The position numbers were made by a program, and so were the translations under genes. The notes under the pieces are model-generated. The model was not told where the DNA came from, searched no databases, and saw only the letters and a list, made by a program, of their open reading frames with translations. Positions 22,044 through 33,693 of a stretch of DNA of 64,000 nt are shown here, piece by piece. Numbering within the stretch: position 1 is the first letter of the stretch; every line of letters starts with the position of its first letter. The stretch is from Ephemerocybe angulata (lineage: Eukaryota > Basidiomycota > Agaricomycetes > Agaricales > Psathyrellaceae): contig JAACJK010000060.1 in assembly GCA_013368325.1 (NCBI GenBank), positions 372,001 to 436,000 of the forward strand. Direction: 5' to 3'.

Positions 22044-24020
22044 CTAGACCCGAGCTCGTTTTCTAAACATGATGCTCGCCGACTGGTTCGGCACACAGGA
22101 CAATCCAACCCACATGTTCTTCGGTCTCGCACCATCCTTATTATCCAACTTCATATCGTAGGTCTGCAGAAACAGGGCCAACATAAGCTTCATTTCTTGT
22201 GTTGCGAAGAACCGGCCAGGACAGGCGTGTCGCCCATGGCCAAATGTGAGGCTGCTGATCGAAGTCGTGACGGAGGTAATCCTTTTCCCAGTCTCCTTCT
22301 CCATACTGATGAACCGGTAAGGATCGAACTCGTCGCCGTCGGGACCCCAGATCTCGCGGTTGAGGTGTCCATCAACGAGGCTCGCAGTTACCAGCGTTCC
22401 CTTAGGAATGGGAATGCCTGATACGGTGCAGTCCTCGACCGCCATTCGTTGGCCAACGTCTAGAATTTCACAGTCAGAGGAGCTATAGAATTCCAAGGCT
22501 AGGGTAGCACTTACAAACTCCAAAAAAGTCCAAGCGCATGCTTTCTTTTAAGAAACTGTCCAGAAGACTCATCTTATCAAGCGCAGCCTTTGTCCAGCCT
22601 TCCTCCTGGATACATTGGTCAATTTCCTCGCGCAGTGGGTCTATATACTGAGGCCGCGAGAGGAGAGAATAAAGGGCGTTTGTGAACGTCTAAGGGCACA
22701 CATCAGTACGAGGGATATTGATGGAAGCAACGAGTCGACTTACGATGGAAGTCGTGTGAATGGACCCAAAGTTAAGACTCATAATTCGGAGGATAGGGTC
22801 CCGGTCGGCCCTGCCGCGCTCCTCTGCTATGTCCATTAACCATGAGAGAGCGTCTTGCTGTAGAGTGTGTCAGGATAAAAGTTGTGATATATGCGAGGCG
22901 ACACCCGCACCGGTTGCTCCCAGCTCTGCCCGAGCTTCGCCTTCTCTTCTCTTCGGGCGTCGATCAGCGGCTGCATCCAATTGGTCATCCTGTCGACAAT
23001 GCCGGGAATGGGCGAAAAGAGTCTGTGGGCATATCTGACACAGCTGTTAATACGAGTACAAAATTTGGACGCAAGGCCGAGCGCTCACCCACGCAACGAG
23101 TAAGGTAAGATGTATAAAAGATACGACTCTACAAAGACTGCAGTGGCATAATGCACGTTTGAATCAATGTATTCCGGATCCCGGCCTGTACATCAGCTTG
23201 TGAGCGCCAGCAGCTAAGTCCAGGGTCTGCTAGGACTTACATAGAGGTAAGCCAACCAGTACCCGGTTGCTGATTCTCGTCACAACCTTCAAGAGCGAAG
23301 GCATGAAGACATACGATTTCCATTCTGTCACGTCTAATGTCAGAGGTGGAGCCGGGAGCACCATATTCAATCTGACAACACACCATTTTCTTTCAAAGGA
23401 AAAGCATCCTCAAGCGCGAGTACAGCTTCCTCATGAACCAATGGCAGTAGATCACCCAGCGAACGTGTGAGGTTGTGGCGTATAGGTCCAATCTGAAGGT
23501 GGTCTCCTATTTCCTTGAAGTACATGGTGAATTCTCCCTGCAGAAACTGACTAACGTTAGGCAAATCACAGCTCACAGCACAAAAACTGCAATACCTCAT
23601 TTCCAGCCATATCAAAAAATAGGGAGCGATCAGGAGCGCCAGCAACTTCTTTATACTGTTCTGGTACAGCGGGCATAACAATCCATCGCGTCAGTCCCGG
23701 AACTTTCACAAATTTAGTTCCTGGCTGTATCTAGATATCCCAAAACTGAGCGTCTTACAAGGTTACGTAGTAAAAGAGGTGCTCACCGTTTCCCAGCCTC
23801 TGCGAAGGAAGCCAATAGGATCAATCAAAAACTGAAGCGCTGACCAGTACGAAAGTATTGGGTCGCTGAAGCCAATACTCGGAATGTGGTCAAGCTATAC
23901 ACCGAAGAAGATGTTAGAGAGGGTTTAGCCACGTATGCAGGACCGTACCTTTCTCGTCTGCCCAAAAGCGCGCACGAGCGAATAAACGAGCCAAGCCGAC
24001 AGTGGTACGATCACTGCCGC
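22044..24020 (-). CDS. Cytochrome P450 monooxygenase, start exon unresolved
   Basis: Heme-thiolate monooxygenase, probably ER-anchored. Ten exons join in phase: 24020-23949, 23894-23787, 23724-23596, 23546-23384, 23324-23241, 23185-23089, 23034-22911, 22857-22744, 22689-22515 and 22459-22044. The first encodes the membrane anchor (AAVIVPLSAWLVYSLV), followed by LDHIPSIG. Then come RDPEYID, the I-helix region (ILRIMSLNFGSIHTTSI), ExxR as KESMRL, the PERF-like DPYRF, and the heme loop FGHGRHACPGRFF with its cysteine ligand. A stop lies in frame just upstream of 24020, where a good acceptor (TTGACAG) sits, so a short start exon further upstream is expected but not located. It resembles the expanded basidiomycete P450 clans; substrate unknown. 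A C-terminal relic of a paralogue lies 2.7 kb away at 24687. Confidence 0.85.
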
Positions 24021-24686
24021 CTGTCAAGTGCCTTCCAACATGTTCTGAGAGATGATATAAGTGCCGTTCTTGGGCCAGATTGAACTGGGCTGCCACTTCT
24101 TGCAGAAAAAGATAAGTGGATGGTAGTTAAAGAGTGAAGAGGAACGTCACGCCGCTCTTTGGCATGTTGGCAGGCTAAATCTGACGATAATAATTATTTC
24201 CCATCAAACGGGTAAGCGCTCGGCGACTCTCGCTAAGCTCGGGCTTCAAGGGGCGGTTGCAAGTCGACTGCAAGCATCGTACCGCAGTGTTCTCTCACCG
24301 GATACCCATGCGGCGCATCGATTCAGATATGTGTAACGCTGACAGAGAAAAAACCAGTGCTGTGATGGGCATTGAAACTTTTAATTGAGGACAGGGCTGG
24401 ATGACCGGCGCTCTCTCTTCGCTCTTACACCGGCACCGAGTGCACGCAGCATAGAATCTGTTACCTCTAGTACTGGCGTAGGATGTGGCCGCCGCCAACG
24501 GGCGACACGTTCCCGGCCAAGCTGAGATATGTTGCAGGGCCTCTTGTCCGGTACCCTGTTGTGCCGGGTGCGCAGTCGCCACTCGGACGCTTAACCAAGA
24601 AAAAACAAAGATTGTTTGACAAGTTAGGCCACTGCGATATCCTTGCGCTATCCCTCGTTCAGGTAGCTGCTCGACTAGAATGGGGC
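24021..24686. other. Upstream of the P450, no further gene seen
   Basis: Should contain the first P450 exon and promoter, which I could not place. No other family is recognisable. Confidence 0.45.
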
Positions 24687-24784
24687 CTACTCCCGTCTTC
24701 TAAACAAGACTCTCGCATTTTGGCTGTGAACACACCCCATCCCAATCCACATATTCTTGGGCCTGGAGCCATCCTTGTTAATTT
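24687..24784 (-). pseudogene. C-terminal relic of a second cytochrome P450
   Basis: Encodes only the last 30 or so residues of a P450, beginning NKDGSRPKNMWIG and ending with a stop. It aligns with the end of the neighbouring intact P450 (NKDGARPKNMWVG) and is diverged from it, so it is a paralogue, not a recent copy. Nothing of the heme-binding region lies upstream: the homology stops at a 25-nt sequence (24785-24809) that also occurs at 50360-50384. Confidence 0.75.
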
Positions 24785-24809
24785 GGCACTGGCCGCCGTT
24801 GGAGCGCGC
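24785..24809 (-). repeat. 25-nt exact repeat at the relic breakpoint
   Basis: The minus strand here is identical to the plus strand at 50360-50384 (core CCAACGGCGGCCAGTG). It lies exactly where P450 homology ends. Confidence 0.85.
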
Positions 24810-25578
24810 TAGATGGCATGGGAAGTCAGTTCTGTATACTGTCTTTAGGCGTCCATACTTACACTTGCTTTCCATTTGATCTAAAGTGTCTCGCACTTCG
24901 AACATTATATTGAGTTCTATCTTGTACTTATCAATTGTTATCAACTTTTAATCAACATAATAAAAGTCTTCCATGATGAATACCATGTTTCTATCCAGTA
25001 CAGTATTTTCATGCCCTGATTCATGCGAAGCAAGTCTGTGTGTCGAATCTGCAATTTCCATCAGTCTAGGTCTACGCGGTATATATTGAACGCGCCCGCG
25101 GCAATTTAACATTTCTGTCTGTACACTTGCATCTGCCCATGTTGTGCGACATGGCAGTTCTTCATGTTATGAGGAGCTTTCGGCGGCTGTATCTGTGGGC
25201 GCTTAGGGGTCCCACCGCCCCCCGATGCAAAACCGCTTCGCAACACGTGGGTCCCAGCCAGCCTTCTGGCCGCTCATGTCGGGCTCAACCTAGGGTCCTT
25301 GAATTACACTGTCGAAGGGTCTCTGTGGGGAGCGAGGGCGGGGAGAGGGCGGGCACAGAGGAGCGGGAGACCGATGAGGTAAAGGGCCCCAGAGACTACC
25401 TTGAATTCTGTGCCAGTTGCTAAGTACTGATCAAACTTCACTGGCAGGGAGCCATTCCTTTGCGTTTTCCCAGCTTAAGGGGCATTACCCGGCGCCCTCA
25501 GGTTCGCTCACACACTTCCGTCTCCACGCGGTGTCTTCGGGTCTGGCGGATGTGCAACGGATGTGTCGGATGTAGGGA
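24810..25578. other. Intergenic, no gene seen
   Basis: AT-rich up to about 25100 and GC-richer afterwards. Small frames near 25127-25423 match nothing I know. Confidence 0.5.
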
Positions 25579-25584
25579 TATAAG
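25579..25584 (+). promoter_or_regulatory. TATA-like element of the secreted finger protein gene
   Basis: TATAAG within GGATATAAGCC, about 105 nt upstream of the ATG at 25685, the same spacing as at the other TATA boxes in this window. Confidence 0.5.
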
Positions 25585-25684
25585 CCCTGAGAAAAAGGAT
25601 GTATGTACATAGCACTCCAGACCCACCCACCTTTCCAAGGTTCCGCACCTGTTCCGCACAGCGCAATCAACCCTCTCGCACAGC

Positions 25685-26117
25685 ATGCAGTTCTCTCTTC
25701 TCGCTCTTCTGCCAGTTTTCATCTCTCTGGCCTCAATAGTCAACGCCCACCATGATGTAAGTGCATAATTCTAAAGTTATGGTTCGAGTGTCTGCCCTAG
25801 TCATCGCTAACCTTTCACTCAGCACGGTTTACATGCGCGGGATGAGCTCAGCGCTACCCGTAGCTTTGACGAGTCTCAACTCAGCCTCCGGGAGCTCCTG
25901 GGCGAGATGACCACCCGCGAACTTATCGAAGAGCTTACTGAGCGCCTGGAGCGCCGAAAGGATTACACCTGCCCATATTGCAAGAAGACATTCACCGAAG
26001 CCCAAACCAAAGAGGCATGTGGAAGGAGACACGGCGAGGAGGCATTGGTACTGACTAAATATTCAGTTGGTTGAGCACATCAAGGTACATATCAACAACG
26101 GCGAGCGTTGGCATTAG
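25685..26117 (+). CDS. Small secreted protein with a C2H2-like zinc finger
   Basis: Function unknown. Exon 1 (25685-25756) encodes the signal peptide MQFSLLALLPVFISLASIV; exon 2 (25823-26047) encodes the acidic, charged body and the first half of a finger, YTCPYCKKTFTEAQ. Reading on unspliced gives a stop shortly after (VLTKYSVG). Removing only 19 nt (26048-26066, GTACTGACTAAATATTCAG, with donor, branch-like CTGAC and acceptor) restores LVEHIKVHI, which supplies the missing H-x3-H and ends at 26117. The spliced product is 115 residues. The completion of a textbook C2H2 pattern argues that the splice, or an ancestral longer intron, is real. A secreted protein carrying such a finger is unusual. 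Both forms should be considered until transcripts are seen. Confidence 0.6.
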
Positions 26118-27199
26118 TTAGGCAACGGAGCGACTACGGCACGTTGCCAGACTTGTGATTGCTCTTGGTTGTCGTCCACCCTACTGTCGTGTCTCCCGGG
26201 TCAGCAGCGCCTTCCTATCTTAGTCATTTAACATTCATTGGAGGTATACTTTCAATGATGGAGCTCCTTATTGGTGCTTACGAATTTTCATGTGCGGTTG
26301 GATTCAGATTGGATTCAGACGTGCTTCCAACGCGATGCTATGTAATGTTCACGCACGGGCCTAGCACGTGGCAGTTCAAGCTCCCATCAACTCCGAAAAG
26401 GGTGAACCGGCGAAAGCCGAGCACAAGGCTGCAACCGTTAGGGTCGCGTCGACTCCTCATTTCCCGAATACTTACTTACTCCTACGACTTCAGCGCTTCA
26501 GCGCCCAGTGCTTACCCTGCAAGGAACAACTATGGCCCTCCGGGAAGACCTGGAGTCCGGACACTGGTGCCTTCTACGGCCAAGTAGCTGGTGTGTCCGA
26601 TCAAGCTATTGAAAATATTGCATTTACTTACAAGTTACAAGATCCGGCCTCGCTTCGCTTCGGCGACTGGTCAGCGAGCTCCGGGTTCAACAATCTTGAC
26701 CGTTGCATAAGAAGTCAGTGAAATATATAAGGTATTTGGTCAACGAGCGATCGACCATTGGCAAGGCCGAAGGAACCAGAGAGGATGAGAAGAGACATTT
26801 CAGAGACAGTTGAGAGACAGGGTAGGGAGAGAGAGAAGGGCGAAGGGGATATAGGGGGCGGATGCGATGGGACCAAGCAGAAGTGAATGCCAAAGCAACA
26901 TTGCTGAGGGTCCAAGGCAATGTATTGTGTCAGAAAGGCTGTAACAAAAAAGCCGGGTAACAAAAGAGCAATGAAAGAGCTGGCACAAAAGGGTGGATGA
27001 ACAAAAGATACTAGTAGGGTAGGACACGGAAACAGAAATGTACATATAAGAGGGCGACGAGACGAGAGATGCGAAAAGAAAGACCATGAACAAATAGGGA
27101 CAAACGAAGTCGCGAGTTTCCGTAATATATGGGTAACAATGATATGTGTATAGATTTGGGTCGGTGGTCACTTGCTGACGCATACCTCCGGTCGGCTGC
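26118..27199. other. Degenerate module C copy and gene-free spacer
   Basis: About 26330-26560 is a diverged copy of module C: it shares AGGGTGAACCGGCGAAAGCC with 21715-21735 (stem-loop at 26408-26419), and an ACTCCTACGACTTCAGCG stretch like that upstream of the aminotransferases (28978 onward). The rest, rich in AGAGA runs, holds no gene I recognise. Confidence 0.5.
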
Positions 27200-28286
27200 C
27201 GTCTCTTTGGTATGTGCGCCGTTTGGCTCGAAGATGAGGACCGTTGAGACGTGGCATCATCGAGTAGTCGCGTCTTGACTCAGGCTCTTGAGGCCGAATA
27301 GAACGGGTTTTGGCGTTTAGACGGCGACATGAGTGCTTGTTCAGGCTCCAATTGAGGGTGTGGCATACTATAGCACATGCGCCTGTGAGGCTTATCACTT
27401 CGGCTTGCTTGTTCAGGCATTTTCATGCTGTCGCCCCACCCTCGTTCCTGTGCCGCAGTCAGAACCAACATCGGGCTGCGGATTGCGTTCGATATAAGAG
27501 TATGAAGGTACCATGAGCTCTCACAATCCACGACTAATGCCCACCCTTCTGAAGTTCGACAGGCCTGGTGTTGGATCGACGACGCAGGTTGGACTCCTCA
27601 GGCATCGTACGAGCATCCTCCTTCAATTTGGGCCAATATATCTCATGTGCTGAGGGAATGCTTATGCATTAGGTCATATCTGGAGAGCCGCTAGTCCATA
27701 TGACCGGGCATTTCGGAACGATCCTCTCCACGTATACTTGACAGTGTCGGCGGTAAGGAAACAAGCGCCCGTGGCCTTGAATATCGCTGAGTAGCATCCA
27801 TTTTTAGGGAGTGACGAACGCACCGCTCTCAATTTTCCGTAAACGGTTCTTGGCTGTAGTCGGGCTATTGGTGTGGATGAGGACACAGCTTGTCCTGACC
27901 GCCGACGCTGTTACTGTCGAAAGGAGAGCCTTGGAGTACCCACGGCCTTGACTTTCTGGCTCAGTCACGACGAGCGGAATGTAGATCATGTCCTTTGCCC
28001 TGTCCCCGAGCTTATCTGCTATGACGGGTTTCATCTTCGTGTCACACTCCGCTCGGCGCTGGAAAAAGATTGGCATGGAAGCTTGTTGCAACGTTGATGC
28101 AGCAGGGATCACGCACCTTTAGCGCTTCATTGGTGTATGTTAGCTTCCGAACCCAATGACTGAGCGTATTGTAGAACCAATTGAGAAATCTAATTCTCAA
28201 CCCTGAAGACTCCTTCGAAGGCACTTCTCTGTGACCATAGAATCGTTAGAGGACATTCGAGCCCAACCGTTAAAACTCACGCAGTA
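27200..28286 (-). pseudogene. GNAT-like gene copy, contiguous but probably decayed
   Basis: Segments B (27200-27905) and A (27907-28286) lie together on the minus strand, giving a readable GNAT stretch: WFYNTLSHWVRKLTYTNEAL, a short GT-AG gap, CDTKMKPVIADKLG, then motif A IPLVVTEPESQGRGYSKALL and CVLIHTNSPTTAKNR, ending at a stop soon after GAFVTP. I could not find a clean start codon or a full-length frame. It is the uninverted arrangement of the broken copy at 18265-19340. Any enzyme activity is doubtful. Confidence 0.55.
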
Positions 28287-28747
28287 AGGCTGCTTCTTTG
28301 GGATATGGGGCCGGCAATGACCTGGCCGACGCCTCCTGGGGTCGGTCAGCGGATGGAAGCAATTGGTCATGAATTGGCATCTGAATTGTACAATATACTC
28401 ACTTGCGATTAAGTCAACGGTCGTACGCATCCTGTGGTGCGGGGTACGGAGGCTAAGATATCGATTTCGACAGACAGTGGACGATCCAACCATGGATATT
28501 GTATCCCATGGCCGCATTTGGGTCTAACTCCTAACCTTGGCTATGTGGGGAACGATTTCTCAGTGAAGGCGGGATGCACAGGGTCTAGCTATGCAAAAGT
28601 TCGTCCTTAGCTTCAAGCCAAGCAAGTAGTTTACTAATCTCACTAGGCGGGTATATATCTTGGCACTTAAGCCAATAAATTTGCCAACAATAAGCCAAAT
28701 CTGTGACCAAGACTGGCGGCATTCCTGTCACTGAATGGAGATGCTTC
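28287..28747. repeat. Dispersed module C, copy 3 (left part)
   Basis: Matches 21106-21520 (GGGATATGGGGCCGGCAATG, later GACCAAGACTGGCGGCATTC). It runs directly into the first amplified unit at about 28748, which carries the right part of the module with its stem-loop at 28929-28940. Confidence 0.7.
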
Positions 28748-29245
28748 AATCTTGAAGGTAGAGGCAGTCTGGTGGGCAAGAGAAAATGGCACTGGGGGAG
28801 AAGATGGGGGAAGGGAAGAAAGAACGGTCTCGCCGACGCGATGCGACGCGACGCTATTTATCTCGCGACTCGTGCACGGTCCATGCACGTGAAGGACTTA
28901 GACTCCGAGTAACCCCGACGGTTGGGAACGGCGAAAGCCGAGCTGACAAGTCCTTCAACTTGCTTCCCACTGAATACTCCTACGGCTTCAGCTTCAACAC
29001 TCAGCCCTTGGCCTGCAAGGGAAAGATATGATTCTCCTGCCTAATGGCGAAAAACGGTCGGGGAACGATGACCCATTGACACAATATGTGCCTGTGCTCT
29101 TTGGAACAGGTACGCCCACCGATGGGTTCCAGCTAGTGACAGGAGATTGGTCTGCGCCTAAATGACCTCTAAGGCCAAGTTAAAATAATTCAGCGCTTGA
29201 CAACTACCTTGTCTGTATCTTCCCTTGTTCATCACCCGCCTTCGT

Positions 29246-30729
29246 ATGCCGACAATGGAGCCACCGCTGTCCCAGTTCGCAGAGACTCGCAGGAAGGATG
29301 GCTTGAAGGTGAAAAGACACGAAGAAGTCATGTCCGACGCGTTCTCAGAATCTAATCCGGAGGTACGGAGGCTCCCTTTCTCAAGAGCCAATGCTAACAG
29401 GAGATGCAGGGACTCATCAATTTGGTACGTCTGAGCCGCGGGCTTAAACTAGGATCCTGACGCGAGCCTGGTTAACAGGCCGTGGCGGAGAATTCTCTCA
29501 TGACTGGATACCTCATGAACTACTTCAAGAACCACTTTTCGCTGAGGCCTCTGGTGCGTCGTCAATTCGAACGTTACACTGGCTCTACTTGACACTTGTG
29601 CGTACTCAAGGACTTCACCTACGGCGATAGTTTGGCAGGGAACCTTCGATTGCGCACGTCTCTGGCTCAGCTCTTCAACGTCTATTTCAAGCCATTCAAA
29701 CCTGTCTCGGCGGACGAACTCATGGCTGGAGGAGGTTTGCTACCGATCATCGGGCAACTAGGACGAGCACTCGTTGACCCAGGGAATGCCATCCTCATCG
29801 CGAGACCGTATTATCACGGGTTCGACATGGCCCTCGGTGCTCTAGATAACATCAAAGTCCAAGGCGCCCACGTTCCCCTCCACGAGGCTTTCACAACCAA
29901 GGAACTGGATCATCTCGAACTCGCACTGCACGAGGCAGGGACGAAGGTACAAGCGGTGTTCTTGGTCAACCCACAGAACCCTTACGGACGATGCTATCCG
30001 AAAGAGGTCCTCGAGGCTTACTGTCGATTCTGCGAGCAGCATGATCTGCATTTGGTGTCGGACGAGATCTATGCGCTGTCAACGTTCTGTTCTCGAGACG
30101 TCCCTACCCCCCAACCATTTATCTCTATCCTATCCCTTGACCTCGAGTCTCTAAGTGTCAAGGAAAGCAGGGTACACATGCTCTACGGGATGTCCAAAGA
30201 CTTTGACGCGAACGGCTTCCGCGCCGGTGTTCTCCACACTCGGAACCGAACGCTCTACCAATTCCTCCTCGCGACCTCCATCTTCAGCATCGTCTCGTCC
30301 CCCACCGCGGAGCTCTGGAACTCGTTGCTCAGCGACGAACGGGGCCTCAAGGCCTACATCGAGGCGAATAGGGCTGCACTTGTGGAGGCGTACGAGCACA
30401 TCACGGAGTGGCTGAGGTTCCACGACCTCCCTTACATCCCATCCTCGGCGGGTCATTTTCTGATGGTCAACTTTAGACCTCTCTTATCGCAAGATTCAAT
30501 GGGGCACGTTTTAGGCTACGAAAACGATGCGGGCATGGCGGCTCGTGAGACGGCGCTCTTATCGTATCTGTCGCGTCCGCCATGCAGAGTCGTATTGGCG
30601 CCTGGGAGTGGGATGCATATGTTTGAGCCAGGGTGGTTCAGGCTGATGTTCTCGATTTCTCGGGGGGTGATGGATATTGCATTGGGAAAGATTGAACGTG
30701 CATTAGGATGGTCGAAGCTGCAGATGTAG
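29246..30729 (+). CDS. ACC-synthase-like class I/II aminotransferase, copy 1
   Basis: PLP-dependent fold-type I enzyme resembling 1-aminocyclopropane-1-carboxylate synthase. In fungi such proteins include true aminotransferases and C-S lyases, so the exact reaction is open. Exons 29246-29362, 29410-29424 (only 15 nt), 29479-29553 and 29611-30729 join in phase to 441 codons. The micro-exon completes GLINLAVAENSLM, the box 1 motif. Then YGDSLAGNLRLR, NPQNPYGR (residues 189-196), SDEIYA with Asp220 and Tyr223, YGMSKDFDANGFRAG with the Schiff-base Lys265 and Arg273, and PGWFRLMFS with the carboxylate-binding Arg413. All PLP residues are present. It ends GWSKLQM. Paralogues at 38817 and 48703 share intron positions. 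Confidence 0.9.
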
Positions 30730-32262
30730 CGAGCCAACTGAATTGAGTTGTTTCTTCTCATTTTGCGCGCTCATGGAACGAAATTTCAAGGGTTTTTCAT
30801 AGGTGTCTATTCCCACGGCATCCTCCATTATCGGCCTCGACGAGCAGAGGGACGGCGTACCGTCCCCATGCAAGTCGAGACCGGGAGGCTATGTACTGAC
30901 TACTACAGGTGTGTACTACGAGGGGTGCGCGAGATGATCGGCGCGAGCACGGCGTATGGCCATGGGGTGCGGAATGATGTGGGAGAGCGCGGCGCGGGAA
31001 TGGTGAACGGAGCGCGATGTTGTTCGGAAGAGTTGGTACGAGAATGATCCGTCTCGTCATTCCGGGAGGCGTGGTGACCTCGAGACAAGCGGAGGGGAGG
31101 GCTCGTGTGGCTGCTGGGCATGCAATGACGGCGGTAGGGCTAGTGCTGTGAGAGCATGGGTGCAAGGGGCGTGGGGTCTGTAGCATCACGGAGCGGGAGG
31201 TCACCCGGGACAGATGGCCCGAGGGTGGCGCGGCTCATGGGGCTGTGGGCGATGGGGGCGCGTGTGCATTTGATGCGATGGATTCGCAGGATCTACGCTC
31301 CGAGAACGAGGCGTTGGGAGCGGTGTGCAAGAGAGCGGTTCACGTTGCGTTCGAGAGAGATGGCGCGAGGGCGATGCGTGTCGAATGGCTGCACATGGAT
31401 GGGCGCCCGTGGAGTGAGTGCCGATGTTTATGGAAGGATGACGAGGTGAAGAATAGAGATGATGAGCATGGCCCGGAGGTGAACAGCGAATAGTGAAGAT
31501 GGCTGTCATACAAATGGCGACGGTGGTATGGATAGAGCTTGGAGGGAAAAATGAAGTAGTGACGAGGGGTGCGAGGACGATGGCCCAAGCGTGAGTGGAC
31601 AGAGCGACGGCGGGGCATAGTGGCAAGAACACCAGTACTGGGAGAGCTCAAGTTTCGCCAGGTTATATACCACCAGCTGCGTGTCCTGTTTGTGCCCAAG
31701 TCACGCGCATTCCGGTAAACGAAGCCTCGGGAATACGTACGCTGTGTGCGGCTTGGCGCGCGCGCACCCGAGATTGAGCCTGTCATGCCGGAATATATGT
31801 CCGTCCCTCTCCTCTCTCTGTATCGCTCTCCAGTCCCTATATCGCACTCAGGCTGCTCATATGAACATAGTATTAGATATTAAACAGCACAATGAAATGT
31901 ACCTCGATGCGTGCGTGGTTTTGCAGCAAACTCCCAACAATGAGCGGAATTGTGGCGTTTGGGACCCACAGCCCAAAATATCTCCGCACCAGAATACGTG
32001 TTCCGGCCTGTGACTTGGCAGAATCCAGTCCTTTCCTCTCCCACTTCCTATTCCCTCCTCCCGCTTTCTCCCCTTCCTCAGTCGTACGCTCTACGACGCC
32101 GTGGCTCTCATTACTTGACACGCAGCAGCTTCCCCTCTGAGTACACCTATCTACCAGCACGCAAAGGCCTTGACGCCGAATTCGCTCGCGGGACTTCGAT
32201 CCATCCATATATCGCCATTCTCACCCCTTCATTCCAGCGCAGTGTCATTTGGGGCAAGGTAT
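30730..32262. other. Unit 1 downstream region, no gene seen
   Basis: G-rich on the plus strand to about 31640, then mixed. Open frames on both strands are short and not conserved in frame with unit 2 (40293-41800), which has indels that break them. Collinear with unit 2 except for small gaps. Confidence 0.6.
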
Positions 32263-33693
32263 GCTCGGCGGAAACGTTTCTGTCGTTACTTTGTCGGTGG
32301 GTCCAGCTTTGCCTCGCCTTCCTTGCCATCTTACATATTCATCGCAGCGATACCTTGCTCACACCGCGGCAGGCGCAAGCCACCAACAAGTCCCCCTTCC
32401 TCTGGTACCCACGACGTCGTGACCCAGTGTCGGTCCCGGGATTCATTTGTATTGACTTGGGGCAATTCGGTGAGATTTATCATCCCACTTCAGCACGTAC
32501 TAACACTGCCCCTTGCCCACACCCCTCGTTTGCGCAAACTCCCGCTCCCCGGAATCAATTTTGTCGTCTTAGCCTGATTCGGTGCGCACCGCACTTCGTT
32601 CTCATCCCTTCGCTCACCAGAACCTCAACGCACGCTTGCAGTCTCAACACCTCAACGCTGAAGACATTTCAAGCACCCAAAGATACGCAGACGTGCCACG
32701 ACGTGCATCACTCGCGCCCCCACTCGCAATCAAAGGCACCTACTCACTTGCGGGAAACATTTCTGTCATCTCGGGGCAATTCCGTGCGTTTTAATTGTCT
32801 CTCAGCCTCTACCTGACTGACTCCTGTCTAGCCTAGCGCACCTTCGGTGCGCTCAATATCCCCCCTCGCCCTGCCACGTACGTACCATCCCCTTTCGGTG
32901 GCAAAAAGTCAAAGCTCTGATTTGTCACTTTAGGCTTTTAGGCTGCGCCTTCAATCTCAGATTTCGCCGCCCGTCCGACTTCTCATTCTTGATCACCCAT
33001 GGCATGCAAATCGCAGTCACTCACCCGGCGCAGCCCCATTGCGCCTCCGCTATTTTCAGGCTCGTCACCAGCCCCACAGGGCCGCTCGCGGGAAGAATTT
33101 CTGTTGTCTCGCGGCATTACGGTCAGTAAATCAGCTGCTCTTGGACTCCTCGTCATTCACGTAGACCCCTCTTAGCCTCTCGGAATTGTATGTTTTCCCC
33201 TGCCACGTAAGTACGCCACATTCCATTTCGGGTTCGATATATCAAAGCACTCACATAATTCCCTTTTAGGCTTTTTACCTGGTTTACTACTATATCCCCC
33301 GTGAGTACCCTCCCAGATCGTAGCCTCATACGTGAGGCTCATTTCATTTATATCTCCCCATCGACCTATATTCAAAAATCACGCTCGCCGGACGCATTTC
33401 CGTTGCGTCTTCGCGATTTTACGAGTTTATTCGTTTATCCAGTCCACGCAAGCGCTCGCGGGAAGCATTTCTATTGTCCCGCGCCAATCAGCCATCGCCA
33501 ACGTATATCCAGGCACCTACCCGCCTCTGTAAGCACATCCCGTTTTCGTTGCCGATATGTCAACCGGCGTCGCTTAATTGACTATTTTACCCCGTAAGTA
33601 CCCTCTCGTTTGAGAGCCTCCGTACGTCAGACTCATCCCATCACGTGTGTAGGCACTCGGCGGACGGATTTCTGTCGTGTTTTCGTCATGCTG
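32263..33693. repeat. Degenerate 40-nt motif array, unit 1
   Basis: Seven related stretches near 32263, 32431, 32743, 33083, 33381, 33451 and 33653, with rough consensus CTCGCGGGAARCATTTCTGT followed by YGTCTCGCGGCAATTCGGT. Spacings vary from 70 to 340 nt. The copy at 33451 can form a stem (CGCGGGA with TCCCGCG). Between them recur GTRAGTACCCTC and ATATCAAAGCACT. On the minus strand several copies read DNRNASRE or DDRNVSR. No gene is recognisable around them. Confidence 0.7.
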
